Part shown: positions 32,548-41,705 of the stretch, in pieces
Layout of the letters: the number at the start of each line of letters is the position of its first letter
Numbering within the stretch: position 1 is the first letter of the stretch
Source: JBBRVW01 sp963784645
GTDB taxonomy: Bacteria; Actinomycetota; Actinomycetes; JACCUZ01
Reading direction: 5' to 3'
Length of the DNA stretch: 64,000 nt
NCBI GenBank assembly: GCA_963784645.1
Contig: CAWARY010000005.1
Location: 124,001-188,000 of the forward strand
Program-made: the position numbers and the translations under genes
The notes under the pieces: model-generated
The model's database searches: none
What the model was told of the DNA's origin: nothing
Seen by the model: only the letters and a program-made list of their open reading frames with translations

Positions 32548-33843
32548 ATGGGACAGGCGCTGCGCGTCGCGCTGCTGGGGTGCGGCACCGTCGGCAGCGA
32601 GGTCGCGAGGCTGCTCACCACGCACGCCGACGACCTGGCCGCGAGGGTGGGCCGGCCGCTCGAGCTGGCCGGCATCGCCGTCCGCCGCACCGCGCGCGAC
32701 CGCGGCGACCTGGCCGTCGACCCCGGTCTGTTCACCACCGACGCGGCGGCGCTGGTCCGCCGTGACGACGTCGACATCGTCGTCGAGGTGATCGGCGGCA
32801 TCGAGCCGGCCCGCACGCTGATCCTCGCCGCGCTCGAGTCCGGCTCCTCGGTCGTGAGCGCCAACAAGGCGCTGCTCGCCGAGGACGGTGCGACGTTGTT
32901 CGAGGCGGCCGAGAAGCACGGCGCCGACCTCTACTACGAGGCGGCCGTCGCCGGGGCCATCCCGCTGCTGCGACCGCTGCGCGAGTCCTTGGCCGGCGAC
33001 CGGGTCAGCCGGGTGCTGGGCATCGTCAACGGCACCACCAACTACATCCTCACGCGCATGACCGAGAGCGGCGCCAGCTTCACCGACGCCCTCGAGGAGG
33101 CCCAGTCGCTGGGGTACGCCGAGGCCGACCCGACCGCCGACGTCGAGGCGTTCGACGCTGCGGCCAAGGCTGCCATCCTCGCGGCGCTCGCGTTCCACAC
33201 CCGGGTCACCGCGGCCGACGTGCACCGCGAGGGCATGACCGAGGTGACCAGCGCCGACGTCGCCAGCGCGAAGGCGATGGGCTGCGTGGTCAAGCTGCTC
33301 GCCATCGCCGAGCTGTCGGCCGACGGCACGAGCGTCGGCGTCCGAGCCCACCCCGCGATGATCCCGACGAGCCACCCGCTGGCCTCGGTGCGCGAGGCGT
33401 TCAACGCGGTCTTCGTCGAGTGCGAGGCGGCCGGCGAGCTGATGTTCTACGGCCGCGGCGCCGGTGGCTCGCCGACCGCGAGCGCCGTGCTCGGCGACAT
33501 CGTCGCGGTCGCGCGGCACAAGGTCTCCGGCGGTCGCGGTCCCGGCGAGTCGTCCTACGCCGACCTCCGGCTGCGACCCATGGGCGAGACCGTCACGCGC
33601 TACCACGTGAGCCTCGACGTCGCCGACCGCTCCGGCGTCCTCGCGCAGGTGGCGACCGCGTTCGCCGAGCACGGGGTCTCGATCGAGACCGTCCGGCAGG
33701 AGAAGCACGGCGAGGACGACGCCGTCCTGGTGATCGTCACCCACCAGGCCACCGACGCCGCGCTCTCGGCCACGGTCGAGGTCCTGCGCGACCTCGACGT
33801 CGTGCGCCGGGTACTCAGCGTGATGCGGGTCGAGGGCGGCTGA
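32548..33843 (+). CDS. hom: Homoserine dehydrogenase
   Basis: NADP-dependent reduction of aspartate semialdehyde to homoserine, 431 residues. RVALLGCGTVGSEVARLL is the nucleotide fold; VSANKALLAEDGATLF, YEAAVAGAIPLLRPLRESL and VNGTTNYILTRM are catalytic and substrate blocks; a C-terminal ACT domain (VSLDVADRSGVLAQVATAFA) would give threonine feedback control. The stop overlaps the thrC start by one base, so hom-thrC-thrB form an operon. A CAGGCT box 6 nt before the ATG may be the promoter. Confidence 0.95.
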   Translation: MGQALRVALLGCGTVGSEVARLLTTHADDLAARVGRPLELAGIAVRRTARDRGDLAVDPGLFTTDAAALVRRDDVDIVVEVIGGIEPARTLILAALESGSSVVSANKALLAEDGATLFEAAEKHGADLYYEAAVAGAIPLLRPLRESLAGDRVSRVLGIVNGTTNYILTRMTESGASFTDALEEAQSLGYAEADPTADVEAFDAAAKAAILAALAFHTRVTAADVHREGMTEVTSADVASAKAMGCVVKLLAIAELSADGTSVGVRAHPAMIPTSHPLASVREAFNAVFVECEAAGELMFYGRGAGGSPTASAVLGDIVAVARHKVSGGRGPGESSYADLRLRPMGETVTRYHVSLDVADRSGVLAQVATAFAEHGVSIETVRQEKHGEDDAVLVIVTHQATDAALSATVEVLRDLDVVRRVLSVMRVEGG

Positions 33844-34907
33844 TGGCGCACACCTGGCGCGGCGTCATCGCCGAGTACGCCGGCCGCCTGCCGGTCACCG
33901 CGACCACCCCCGTCATCAGCCTCGGTGAGGGCGGCACGCCGCTGGTCCGCGCGCACCACCTGTCCGCCCTGACCGGGTGCGACGTGCACCTCAAGGTCGA
34001 GGGCGCCAACCCCACCGGGTCGTTCAAGGACCGCGGCATGACCGTGGCCATCTCCAAGGCCGTCGAGGAGGGCGCTACCGCCGTCATCTGCGCCTCCACC
34101 GGCAACACCAGCGCGTCGGCGGCCGCCTACGCCGGCAAGGCCGGCATCGACTGCGTGGTGCTGGTACCGCACGGCCGGATCGCCGCGGGGAAGCTGGCGC
34201 AGGCCCTCGTGCACGGATCCCGGCTGCTGCAGGTCGAGGGTGGCTTCGACGACTGCCTGCGGCTGGCCCGCGGGCTCGCAGACGAGCTGCCGGTGTCGCT
34301 GGTCAATTCCGTCAACGACCACCGGATCGAGGGCCAGAAGTCGGCCGCGTTCGAGGTCGTCGATGCGCTCGGCCGGGCTCCCGACATCCACTGCCTGCCG
34401 GTCGGCAACGCCGGCAACATCACGGCGTACTGGCGCGGCTACCTCGAGTACGCCGCCGACGGTCTGTGCGGCCGACCGCGCATGTGGGGCTTCCAGGCCG
34501 AGGGTGCCGCTCCGATCGTGCGGGGCGAGCGGGTCGCGAACCCGGAGACCGTCGCCACCGCGATCCGTATCGGCGACCCCGCGTCCTGGGCCGGAGCCGT
34601 CGCCGCGCGGGACGAGTCCGGAGGCCGGATCGACGCCGTGAGCGACCGTGCGATCCTCGACGCGCAGCGCCTGCTCGCCGTCCGGGAGGGCGTCTTCGTC
34701 GAGCCGGCGAGCGCCGCGTCGGTCGCCGGCCTGCTGCAGTGCCACGAGCAGGGCCTGCTCGACCCCGGCCAGCAGGTGGTCTGCACCGTCACCGGCAACG
34801 GGCTCAAGGACACCGAGACCGCGTTGCGCGAGATCAGCATCGACACCACCACGGTCGCCGCCGACGTGCGCACCGCGGCCGGCGTGCTCGGCCTGCTCCC
34901 GGCATGA
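33843..34907 (+). CDS. thrC: Threonine synthase
   Basis: PLP enzyme making threonine from O-phosphohomoserine, 354 residues, the actinobacterial short type. NPTGSFKDRGMTVAISKA has the PLP lysine; CASTGNTSASAAAYAGKAG binds phosphate; LPVGNAGNITAYWRGYLEY is the second phosphate loop. Start ATG overlaps the hom stop as TGATG. Confidence 0.95.
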   Translation: MAHTWRGVIAEYAGRLPVTATTPVISLGEGGTPLVRAHHLSALTGCDVHLKVEGANPTGSFKDRGMTVAISKAVEEGATAVICASTGNTSASAAAYAGKAGIDCVVLVPHGRIAAGKLAQALVHGSRLLQVEGGFDDCLRLARGLADELPVSLVNSVNDHRIEGQKSAAFEVVDALGRAPDIHCLPVGNAGNITAYWRGYLEYAADGLCGRPRMWGFQAEGAAPIVRGERVANPETVATAIRIGDPASWAGAVAARDESGGRIDAVSDRAILDAQRLLAVREGVFVEPASAASVAGLLQCHEQGLLDPGQQVVCTVTGNGLKDTETALREISIDTTTVAADVRTAAGVLGLLPA

Positions 34908-34914
34908 GCACCGC

Positions 34915-35838
34915 ATGACGCTGCTCGTAGGGACCGTCAGAGTCCGGGTGCCGGCCACGAGCGCCAACCTCGGGCCCGGCTTCGACTGCCTCGGGCTGGC
35001 CCTCGACCTGCACGACGACCTCGTCCTGACCGCCGGCGACCCCGCCGACGGTGACCGGATCGACGTGGTCGTCAGCGGCGAGGGCGCCGGGGCCGTCCCC
35101 ACCGACGCCTCGCACCTCGTCGTGCGCGCCGTCCACCGGGCGCTCGACGCGCTGGAGGAGGCACACCCGCCCCTCACGCTGGCCTGCACGAACCGCATCC
35201 CGCACGGTCGTGGCCTCGGGTCGTCCGCTGCCGCCGTCGTGGCGGGGCTGCTCGCCGGCCGGGCACTCGTCGCCGACGGCGACGCCCGGCTCGACGACGA
35301 CGCGGTCCTGGCGCTGGCAAGCGACATGGAGGGCCACCCCGACAACGCCGCGGCGGCCCTGTTCGGAGGCCTCACGATCGCGTGGTCCGACGGCGCCCGG
35401 GTCCGCGCCGTACGCGTCGAGCCGCGCTCGGACCTGCGCGCCACCGTGCTCGTGCCGGAGGTGCAGCTCGCCACCGACACCGCCCGGGGGCTGCTGCCCA
35501 CGACCGTCCCGCACGCCGACGCTGCCCTCACGGCCGGTCGGGCCGCGCTCCTGGTGGCCGCCCTCGTGGGCGTGACCCCCGTCCGGGGCGTCCTCCTGCC
35601 GGCCACCGAGGACCGCCTGCACCAGGCGCAACGAGCACCCGCGATGCCGGCGTCGGCCGAGCTGGTGGGCGCGCTGCGAGCCGCTGGCTACGCGGCGGTC
35701 GTGTCCGGCGCCGGCCCGACCGTCCTGGTCCTCGACGAGGGCGACAGCGACCGGCCGGCGGCGCCGCTGGTGCCCGACGGCTGGCGGGTGCTGCCGCTCG
35801 CCGTCGCCCGCGGGGGCGCCACCGCGAGCCGCGACTGA
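34915..35838 (+). CDS. thrB: Homoserine kinase
   Basis: GHMP-family kinase phosphorylating homoserine, 307 residues. VRVPATSANLGPGFDCLGLA at the N-terminus and NRIPHGRGLGSSAAAVVAGL (ATP-binding) are the family blocks; GYAAVVSGAGPTVLVLDEG is motif 3. ATG 34915 lies 7 bp after the thrC stop; an ATG overlapping that stop is out of frame. Last gene of hom-thrC-thrB. Confidence 0.94.
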   Translation: MTLLVGTVRVRVPATSANLGPGFDCLGLALDLHDDLVLTAGDPADGDRIDVVVSGEGAGAVPTDASHLVVRAVHRALDALEEAHPPLTLACTNRIPHGRGLGSSAAAVVAGLLAGRALVADGDARLDDDAVLALASDMEGHPDNAAAALFGGLTIAWSDGARVRAVRVEPRSDLRATVLVPEVQLATDTARGLLPTTVPHADAALTAGRAALLVAALVGVTPVRGVLLPATEDRLHQAQRAPAMPASAELVGALRAAGYAAVVSGAGPTVLVLDEGDSDRPAAPLVPDGWRVLPLAVARGGATASRD

Positions 35839-36201
35839 CCGGTCCGTACCGCAGTTTCGGCAGGTCAGGAACGAACGCGCCTCCGGTGGTGTTACCCTCG
35901 GCAGCGCACCAGCAGCCACTGCGCGTGGCCGGTGCCCCGCCACGATTTCCCCGGTCGCCAGGTTCCCCCTCCGGAGCAGGGCGCCCGACGTCGTACGAGC
36001 CGTGCGATGACCGTGGCCACCCACCGCACCGTCCCGGCACCGCCGGGACATCGGTCGGAGGAGCCCACGGGGACGGCAGGGCCGCCCGCACGCGCAGCCC
36101 CGGAACCTGGTGAGCGATCCACCTTTCCGCGTCCCGCACCCGGACGAAGCAGACCGACCGGAGCCGCCGTCGCGCGGCCCGTCGCCAGGAAGGACCACTC
36201 T
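35839..36201 (+). promoter_or_regulatory. Long leader region of rho with putative promoter
   Basis: The 363-bp gap before rho has a likely -10 box TACCCT at 35893-35898 preceded by TGT, placing transcription start near 35905 and giving a leader of about 300 nt. The rho frame stays open upstream from an ATG at 35932, but that stretch is Pro/Arg/Gly-rich without homology and the ribosome-binding site is at the downstream GTG. Long Rho leaders often serve autoregulation by Rho itself; that is inference here. Confidence 0.45.
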
Positions 36202-38193
36202 GTGGCCGACAGCACCGATCTCCTCGACGCGCCTGCCTCCGCAGCCGCCGGGGACACCTCCGCCGAGCAGGCCTCTGCCGGCAAGGCCGCGGGCCGCAAG
36301 CGCCCCGCCGGCCTCTCCGGCATGGTTCTCGCGGAGCTGCAGGGCCTAGCGGGCGAGCTCGGCATCCGGGGTACCGCCAAGATGCGGAAGGGCCAGCTGA
36401 TCGAGGCCATCAAGGAGCGCCAGGACAGCGGCGCGAGCGCGCCTGCCCCCGCTGCCGACACCCAGACCGCGCCGCGGGCCCGCCGTGAGCGCGGCGCCCG
36501 CGCCGGCCGCGGCGCCGGCACGCAGGACGCCGCTGCCGACCAGGCCGACGCCGCGCAGGAGCGGTCCGACCGCACCGACCGCACCGACCGTCAGGACCGG
36601 ACCGACCGTCAGGACCGCGCCGCCCGGGCCGACCGCCAGAGCAGCCCGGACACCAAGGACCTCACGGACGGCCAGGACGACGGCCCCGACCGTCAGCGTG
36701 ACCGGGGCGAGCGGCCCGACCGCCAGCGCGACCGGGGCGACCGCACCCCGAACCAGCAGGGCGGGGCCTCCGGCCGCGACCGCACCGACCGCGGCGACCG
36801 CGCCCAGGGCCAGCAGGGCGGCGGCACCCAGAACCGGGACCGCACCCAGAACCCGCAGGGCACCGGCGGCCAGCAGCCGCAGGGTGCCACCGGCGAGGAC
36901 GAATTCGACGACCGCGGTGGCCGCGGCCGGCGCCGGGGCCGCTACCGCGACCGGAACCGCAACCGCGCCCGGGGCGGCCGTGACGGCTACGTCCCGAACG
37001 ACGGCGGCGACGGCGACCTGCCGGAGGTCAGCGAGGACGACGTCCTGATCCCGGTCGCGGGCATCCTCGACATCCACGACAACTACGCCTTCGTCCGGAC
37101 CTCGGGCTACCTGCCCGGCTCCAACGACATCTACGTCACGCTCGCGCAGGTCCGCAAGGCCGGCCTGCGCAAGGGTGACGCCATCACCGGTGCCGTGCGC
37201 CAGCCCGGCGAGGGCGAGCGCAAGGAGAAGTTCAACGCGCTGGTCCGCCTCGACAGCGTCAACGGCGCGGACCCGGCCAAGGCCCTCAACCGCGTCGAGT
37301 TCAGCAAGCTGACCCCCCTGTACCCGCAGGAGCGGCTGCGCCTCGAGACCGAGCCGCACATCCTCACGACCCGGGTCATCGACCTGGTCGCGCCGATCGG
37401 CAAGGGCCAGCGCGGCCTCATCGTCTCGCCGTCCAAGTCCGGCAAGACGATGGTGATGCAGGCGATCGCCAACGCCATCTCGACGAACAACCCCGAGGTC
37501 CACCTCATGGTCGTGCTCGTCGACGAGCGGCCGGAGGAGGTCACCGACATGCAGCGCGCGGTGAAGGGCGAGGTCATCGCTTCGACCTTCGACCGGCCGG
37601 CTGAGGACCACACGATCGTGGCCGAGCTGTCCATCGAGCGGGCCAAGCGGCTGGTCGAGCTCGGGCACGACGTCGTCGTGCTGCTCGACGGCATCACCCG
37701 CCTCGGCCGCGCCTACAACCTCGCTGCCCCGGCGAGCGGCCGGATCCTGTCCGGCGGTGTCGACTCCACCGCGCTCTACCCGCCGAAGCGGTTCTTCGGT
37801 GCGGCGCGCAACATCGAGAACGGTGGCTCCCTCACGATCCTCGCCACCGCCCTGGTCGAGACCGGGTCGCGGATGGACGAGGTGATCTTCGAGGAGTTCA
37901 AGGGCACCGGCAACATGGAGCTCAAGCTCGACCGCAAGCTGGCGGACAAGCGCGTGTTCCCGGCGGTCGACGTCGACGCCTCCGGCACCCGCCGTGAGGA
38001 CATCCTCATGGGCAAGGACGAGCTCCAGGTCGTCTGGAAGCTCCGGCGCGTCCTGCACGCGCTCGACACCGGGCAGGCTCTCGACCTGCTGCTGGACCGG
38101 ATGAAGAAGACGAGCAGCAACGCGGAGTTCCTGCGCCAGGTGCAGCAGACCATGCCGGTGCCGGGCAACGGTGGCACCGACGACGAGGCTTGA
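36202..38193 (+). CDS. rho: Transcription termination factor Rho with long Arg/Asp-rich insertion
   Basis: Hexameric RNA helicase ending transcription, 663 residues. GTG 36202 has AGGAAGGA 7 nt upstream. Order: Rho_N helix module (LAELQGLAGELGIRGTAKMR); about 170 residues of disordered sequence rich in Arg, Asp, Gln and Gly (repeats like DRTDRQDR and RGDR); RNA-binding CSD (GILDIHDNYAFVRTSGYLPG); ATPase with P-loop VSPSKSGKTMVMQAIA near residue 410, Walker B VVLLDGITRLGRAYN and Q/R-loop ALYPPKRFFGAARNIE. Such insertions are typical of high-GC actinobacteria and add RNA affinity. Confidence 0.96.
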   Translation: MADSTDLLDAPASAAAGDTSAEQASAGKAAGRKRPAGLSGMVLAELQGLAGELGIRGTAKMRKGQLIEAIKERQDSGASAPAPAADTQTAPRARRERGARAGRGAGTQDAAADQADAAQERSDRTDRTDRQDRTDRQDRAARADRQSSPDTKDLTDGQDDGPDRQRDRGERPDRQRDRGDRTPNQQGGASGRDRTDRGDRAQGQQGGGTQNRDRTQNPQGTGGQQPQGATGEDEFDDRGGRGRRRGRYRDRNRNRARGGRDGYVPNDGGDGDLPEVSEDDVLIPVAGILDIHDNYAFVRTSGYLPGSNDIYVTLAQVRKAGLRKGDAITGAVRQPGEGERKEKFNALVRLDSVNGADPAKALNRVEFSKLTPLYPQERLRLETEPHILTTRVIDLVAPIGKGQRGLIVSPSKSGKTMVMQAIANAISTNNPEVHLMVVLVDERPEEVTDMQRAVKGEVIASTFDRPAEDHTIVAELSIERAKRLVELGHDVVVLLDGITRLGRAYNLAAPASGRILSGGVDSTALYPPKRFFGAARNIENGGSLTILATALVETGSRMDEVIFEEFKGTGNMELKLDRKLADKRVFPAVDVDASGTRREDILMGKDELQVVWKLRRVLHALDTGQALDLLLDRMKKTSSNAEFLRQVQQTMPVPGNGGTDDEA

Positions 38194-38212
38194 CCCAGCC
38201 CCCACCAACGCC

Positions 38213-38246
38213 GACTACGCCGCCCCGTCACTCGGGCGGCGTAGTC
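38213..38246. terminator. Hairpin terminator after rho
   Basis: Arms GACTACGCCGCCC (38213-38225) and GGGCGGCGTAGTC (38234-38246) pair perfectly over 13 bp around an 8-nt loop, 20 bp after the rho stop. No long U-tract. It separates rho from the exosortase-type locus. Confidence 0.82.
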
Positions 38247-38371
38247 CGTTCCGGCCACCGGATGTGACCAGCGGGTCCATTCAGACGGGCGCCCGCCGGG
38301 CCGAAGGTCCATCCAGAAGGTTGCGCGGGATCCTGCGCGGCTCGACCGAGGACGACCGAGAGGCTGAAGCG

Positions 38372-38890
38372 ATGCGCGTCGCGACGACGACACTGCGACG
38401 GTGGGCGATGGCGCCCGCCGCGCTGGCGGTGATGGGGGGCGTGAGCCTGATGGGTGCCGGTGCTGCGTCTGCCGCCCTGCCCGCGGGCACGGTGACCGCG
38501 GCCGCCAGCTGCTACTTCGTGAACTCCGACGGGTCGTACACGGTCAACCTTGACGTCACGAACAATGACGCTGCCCCGGTAACGATCAAGATCGGGGGCG
38601 AGAACAAGTTCAACCCCGGAGCCGACAACCAGGGCCAGCCGGACACCTTTGCGCCCGGCACGACGCTCAATGCCGCCCAGGCGACGTTCAAGGCAACCGA
38701 CTGGGCCAAGGCCGAGTGGCGCCTCAACAACGTGAACTACCGCCTCACGACTACCACGGTCTGCCCCGTGACTGCGGTGACCGCTGATGGGAACGTTCTC
38801 GCTGTACTGCTTTTCGGCGCCGTGGTGACCGCGGGTGGGGCCGCCCTCCTGGGCACACGGCGGGGCCGCAGGTTCGGCAGCGACGCCTGA
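38372..38890 (+). CDS. Secreted protein with C-terminal membrane anchor/sorting-like tail (paralogue of next gene)
   Basis: A 172-residue protein; ATG has GAGAGG 8 nt upstream. Signal peptide 1-34 (AAGAASA-type cut before ALPAG). The mature domain runs from Cys47 to Cys131 and carries QPDTFAPG, then AEWRLNN; the C-terminus is a hydrophobic segment (about 141-160, NVLAVLLFGAVVTAGGAALL) and a basic tail (TRRGRR). The next gene encodes a protein with the same plan and Cys spacing, so the two are paralogues. The tripartite tail looks like a sorting signal; there is no LPXTG motif. Because an exosortase-like gene is 3 kb downstream, I infer this may be a substrate. Domain function unknown. Confidence 0.7.
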   Translation: MRVATTTLRRWAMAPAALAVMGGVSLMGAGAASAALPAGTVTAAASCYFVNSDGSYTVNLDVTNNDAAPVTIKIGGENKFNPGADNQGQPDTFAPGTTLNAAQATFKATDWAKAEWRLNNVNYRLTTTTVCPVTAVTADGNVLAVLLFGAVVTAGGAALLGTRRGRRFGSDA

Positions 38891-39052
38891 GCAAGTGCCG
38901 AGACCGGGTGCACCCGGACGGGCTAGTCCGGTCGCCGAGTAACACCCCTGCGGGGACTATCCAGTGGCAGCGGCGTGGTGCCGAGACAGACAGGGACCAC
39001 GCGATCGCCGCCGCACGGGGCGCCGCACGAACAGCACGAGGAGACAGCGGCG

Positions 39053-39595
39053 ATGAGGAACGTGACACGAGGGGGGGCCATGGCCCGCCGGTTCGTGCTT
39101 GCGCTGCTCACCGTGACCGTAGTCGGGATCCTCGCCGCACCGGGGGCGCAGGCAGCGACCATCGACTGCCCCAACCAGTCCTCCAACGCGTGCAAGAACA
39201 CCGAGCCGGTGGTCGACTGCGCCTGGAACAACGGTGACGGCACGACGTCGTTCGTCTGGGGCTGGGACAACCCGAGCTCGGACACGGCGCACGCCGTCGC
39301 GGGCAGCGCCCAGAACAGGCTCACCCCCGCGGGGTCGGTGACCCAGCCCGAGTACTTCGCCCCCGGCGTCCACCACAACGCGTTCTGGGTGACGGTCTCC
39401 GGCAACACGTCCTCCTGGCGGCTGGGGAACACCTCGGTCACCGCCACCAGCGGCAGCACGCCCGCCTGCGCGACCAAGCCGGTGCCGCAGATCGGCAGCG
39501 TCGGCATCCTGCTCGTCCTCGTCCTGCTGCTCGGGCTGGCAGGACTGCTCGTCGTGGTCGCCCGGCCCCGACGTCGTCCGGTGGAGGTCCGATGA
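39053..39595 (+). CDS. Secreted protein with VPQIG-type C-terminal tripartite tail (candidate exosortase substrate)
   Basis: A 180-residue protein; ATG has GAGGAG 8 nt upstream. Signal peptide to about residue 35 (AAPGAQAA). Mature domain: Cys56 to Cys139 (83 apart; 84 in the upstream paralogue), with QPEYFAPGVHHNAFW and SSWRLGN aligned to QPDTFAPG and AEWRLNN there; an extra Cys39/Cys47 pair sits before it. C-terminus: PVPQIGSVG, hydrophobic segment 150-170, then RPRRRPVEVR. Motif, helix and Arg tail is the layout of PEP-CTERM/IPTL-CTERM proteins, though this motif is none of the well-known ones. The stop overlaps the next start (ATGA), placing it in one operon with PIG-L, GT2 and the exosortase-like gene. 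Confidence 0.72.
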   Translation: MRNVTRGGAMARRFVLALLTVTVVGILAAPGAQAATIDCPNQSSNACKNTEPVVDCAWNNGDGTTSFVWGWDNPSSDTAHAVAGSAQNRLTPAGSVTQPEYFAPGVHHNAFWVTVSGNTSSWRLGNTSVTATSGSTPACATKPVPQIGSVGILLVLVLLLGLAGLLVVVARPRRRPVEVR

Positions 39596-40299
39596 AGGTC
39601 CTGGCCGTCGGGGCGCATCCCGACGACATCGAGCTCGGCTGCGCGGGGACGCTCGCCCGCCACGTCGCCGCCGGCGACGAGGTGACCATGCTCGTGCTCA
39701 CGCCGGGCGAGAGCGGCCCGCAGGGGCTCACCTCGCGGACCCGTGAGCAGGAGGCGGCGTCCGCCATGCTGGGCGCGAGGCTCATGTGGGGCCCGTACGA
39801 CGACGGCTCGATCCCCACGGGTCGCGAGATCGTCGCCATGCTCGACGAGGCCGTCGCCCTCACCGGTGCCGACATCATCTACACGCACGCTCCCCACGAC
39901 ACCCACCAGGACCACGTGGCCACGTCGCAGGCCGTGCTGGCCGCCGGGCGCCGGCTGCAGCGGGTGCTCTTCTTCCAGTCGCCGTCGACCACGTCCTTCG
40001 ACCCGACCGTGTTCGTCGACGTCGAGACCACCCTCGCGACCAAGCTGGCCGCCCTGCGGGCGCACTGGTCGCAGGTCATGCAGTGCCCGATGGTCGATCT
40101 CGAGCACGTCGAGGTCGGGGCGCGCTACTGGGGTTCGCGGGCCAAGGTCTCCTACGCCGAGGCGTTCCTGTCACCGCGCTTCGTCTGGGACATCGACCGG
40201 TCCGCCGACCAGGTCGGCCAGATGGGCGGGGAGCAGCTGCCCGAGGCCGCGGTCGCGCACGACCACGGGTCCGCTCAGCTGGCCGGTCTGCGGCCGTGA
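39592..40299 (+). CDS. PIG-L family deacetylase (second in window)
   Basis: A 235-residue zinc-dependent deacetylase. MKVLAVGAHPDDIELGCAGT carries the AHPDD metal motif at residues 8-12, and THAPHDTHQDHVATSQAVL the second His cluster. Likely removes acetyl from an N-acetyl sugar on a glycan or lipid carrier. ATG overlaps the secreted-protein stop and its own stop overlaps the GT2 start (GTGA). It is clearly different from the PIG-L protein at 16.2 kb and resembles the LmbE branch found with polysaccharide genes. Confidence 0.87.
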   Translation: MKVLAVGAHPDDIELGCAGTLARHVAAGDEVTMLVLTPGESGPQGLTSRTREQEAASAMLGARLMWGPYDDGSIPTGREIVAMLDEAVALTGADIIYTHAPHDTHQDHVATSQAVLAAGRRLQRVLFFQSPSTTSFDPTVFVDVETTLATKLAALRAHWSQVMQCPMVDLEHVEVGARYWGSRAKVSYAEAFLSPRFVWDIDRSADQVGQMGGEQLPEAAVAHDHGSAQLAGLRP

Positions 40300-41705
40300 C
40301 CACCGGGCGGCCCCCCGGCGCCGCCCTCGGCGCGACCGGCGCGACCAGCGCGCACGGCACGTCTGCTCCGTGGACGTTCCTCTACCTGCTGGCCGCAGGG
40401 TCGTTGCTCGTGGCGCTGGTGGGCGTGGACGTCGCGATCATCGCGGCGTCGGTCGTGGTGAACCTGTCCTTCCTCGCGTTCTTCCTCCGGCACGTCGCCT
40501 TCGCCTCCGCGTCGGTGCGGTGGGCGCCGAAGGACCTCTATGCCGAGAACGAGGTCGATCTCGGCTACCGGCCCAACGTCAGCATCCTCGTCGCGTGCCA
40601 CAACGAGGCCCTGGTCGCCGAGTCGCTGGTGCGCGGGCTCTCGGCCCTGCACTACTCGCGGGCCCGGCTCGAGGTCATCCTGGTCGACGACGCCTCCACC
40701 GACGGGACGGGTGACCTGCTCGAGCGGCTCACAGCCGGCCAGCGGCACATGCGGGTGATGCACCGACTGCCCGGCTCGGGTGGCGGGAAGTCCGGCGCCC
40801 TGAACGAGGCCGCCGAGGTCGCCCGCGGCGAGATCATCGTGATCTTCGACGCCGACCACATCCCGCGACGCAACGTCGTCGACCGGCTGGTGCGGCACTT
40901 CCAGGACACGCGGGTGTCCGCCGTCCAGGGCCGTTGCGTCGTCCGCAACTCGGTGCAGTCCAAGCTCGCCCGCTCGATCGCCATCGACTACTTCTCCGGC
41001 TACCTCGTCAACGAGTACGGCCGGCAGGCCCTGTTCGAGCTCCCGGCGTACGGCGGCGCCAACTGCGCGGTCCGGGCCTCGACCCTCAGGGAGCTGGGCG
41101 GCTGGAACGCCGACAGCGTCACCGAGGACACCGACCTCACGCTGCGCGTCCTGCTGCACGGCTACCGGGTGCGCTACGACATCACCGCGGTCGACACCGA
41201 GGAGGGGGCGACCACCCTCAAGCGGTTCGTCGGCCAGCGGTACCGCTGGGCCCGCGGGCACCAGCAGGTGTGGCGCGACTACCGCCGCGCCGTCCTCACG
41301 GCGCCGGGTCTCACCCTCGCCGAGCGGGTCGAGACGATGATGTTCCTGCTCGTCTACCACGTCCCCGTCCTGTGCACGATGACCCTGCTGATGACCGGCC
41401 TGCGGGTGGCGGGGGTCGGCCCGCACGTGAGCCTCTTCGAGCTGCTTCCGCTCGCCGCGCTGCTGTTCGCCGGCCCGTTCTGCGAGCTGGCCGTCGGCCT
41501 GATCGTGGGCCGGGCACCGCGTCGGTCGGCCTGGTCGATCGCCTGGATGACCCCGATCTTCTTCGTCTTCATGCTCGTCTGCACCCGAGCGTGGGTCGAC
41601 GGGCTGCTCGGCCGGTCGTACTCGTGGGTCAAGACCGCCCGGTCGTCCTGGTCGGCACTCGACGGCGGCGAGGGTCCGGCCGCCGAGGGGAGCGTGGCCG
41701 CATGA
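40296..41705 (+). CDS. Membrane processive glycosyltransferase family 2 (BcsA/IcaA-like)
   Basis: A 469-residue enzyme. Two N-terminal helices (about 24-65) precede a GT-A domain with NVSILVACHNEALVAESLV, ILVDDASTDGTGDL (D near 130), IIVIFDADHIPRRNVVDRL (DxD near 185), ADSVTEDTDLTLRVLL (TED near 277) and RFVGQRYRWARGHQQ (QxxRW near 313), then three to four helices. The D, DxD, TED, QxxRW set marks processive synthases of beta-linked polymers, with the growing chain passing through the membrane. Adjacent PIG-L and UDP-GlcNAc epimerase genes suggest an amino-sugar polymer. GT2 next to an exosortase also occurs in the Gram-positive XrtG loci. Confidence 0.88.
   Translation: MTTGRPPGAALGATGATSAHGTSAPWTFLYLLAAGSLLVALVGVDVAIIAASVVVNLSFLAFFLRHVAFASASVRWAPKDLYAENEVDLGYRPNVSILVACHNEALVAESLVRGLSALHYSRARLEVILVDDASTDGTGDLLERLTAGQRHMRVMHRLPGSGGGKSGALNEAAEVARGEIIVIFDADHIPRRNVVDRLVRHFQDTRVSAVQGRCVVRNSVQSKLARSIAIDYFSGYLVNEYGRQALFELPAYGGANCAVRASTLRELGGWNADSVTEDTDLTLRVLLHGYRVRYDITAVDTEEGATTLKRFVGQRYRWARGHQQVWRDYRRAVLTAPGLTLAERVETMMFLLVYHVPVLCTMTLLMTGLRVAGVGPHVSLFELLPLAALLFAGPFCELAVGLIVGRAPRRSAWSIAWMTPIFFVFMLVCTRAWVDGLLGRSYSWVKTARSSWSALDGGEGPAAEGSVAA

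Noticed and set aside
38891..39052. Riboswitch in the leader of the second secreted protein
   Set aside because: Small hairpins are present (for example CCGGAC/GTCCGG), but no known aptamer core could be recognised, and GC-rich DNA forms such stems easily.
38372..39595. Sortase (LPXTG) substrates
   Set aside because: No LPXTG-like motif before the C-terminal helices and no sortase gene nearby; the tails fit exosortase-type layout better.
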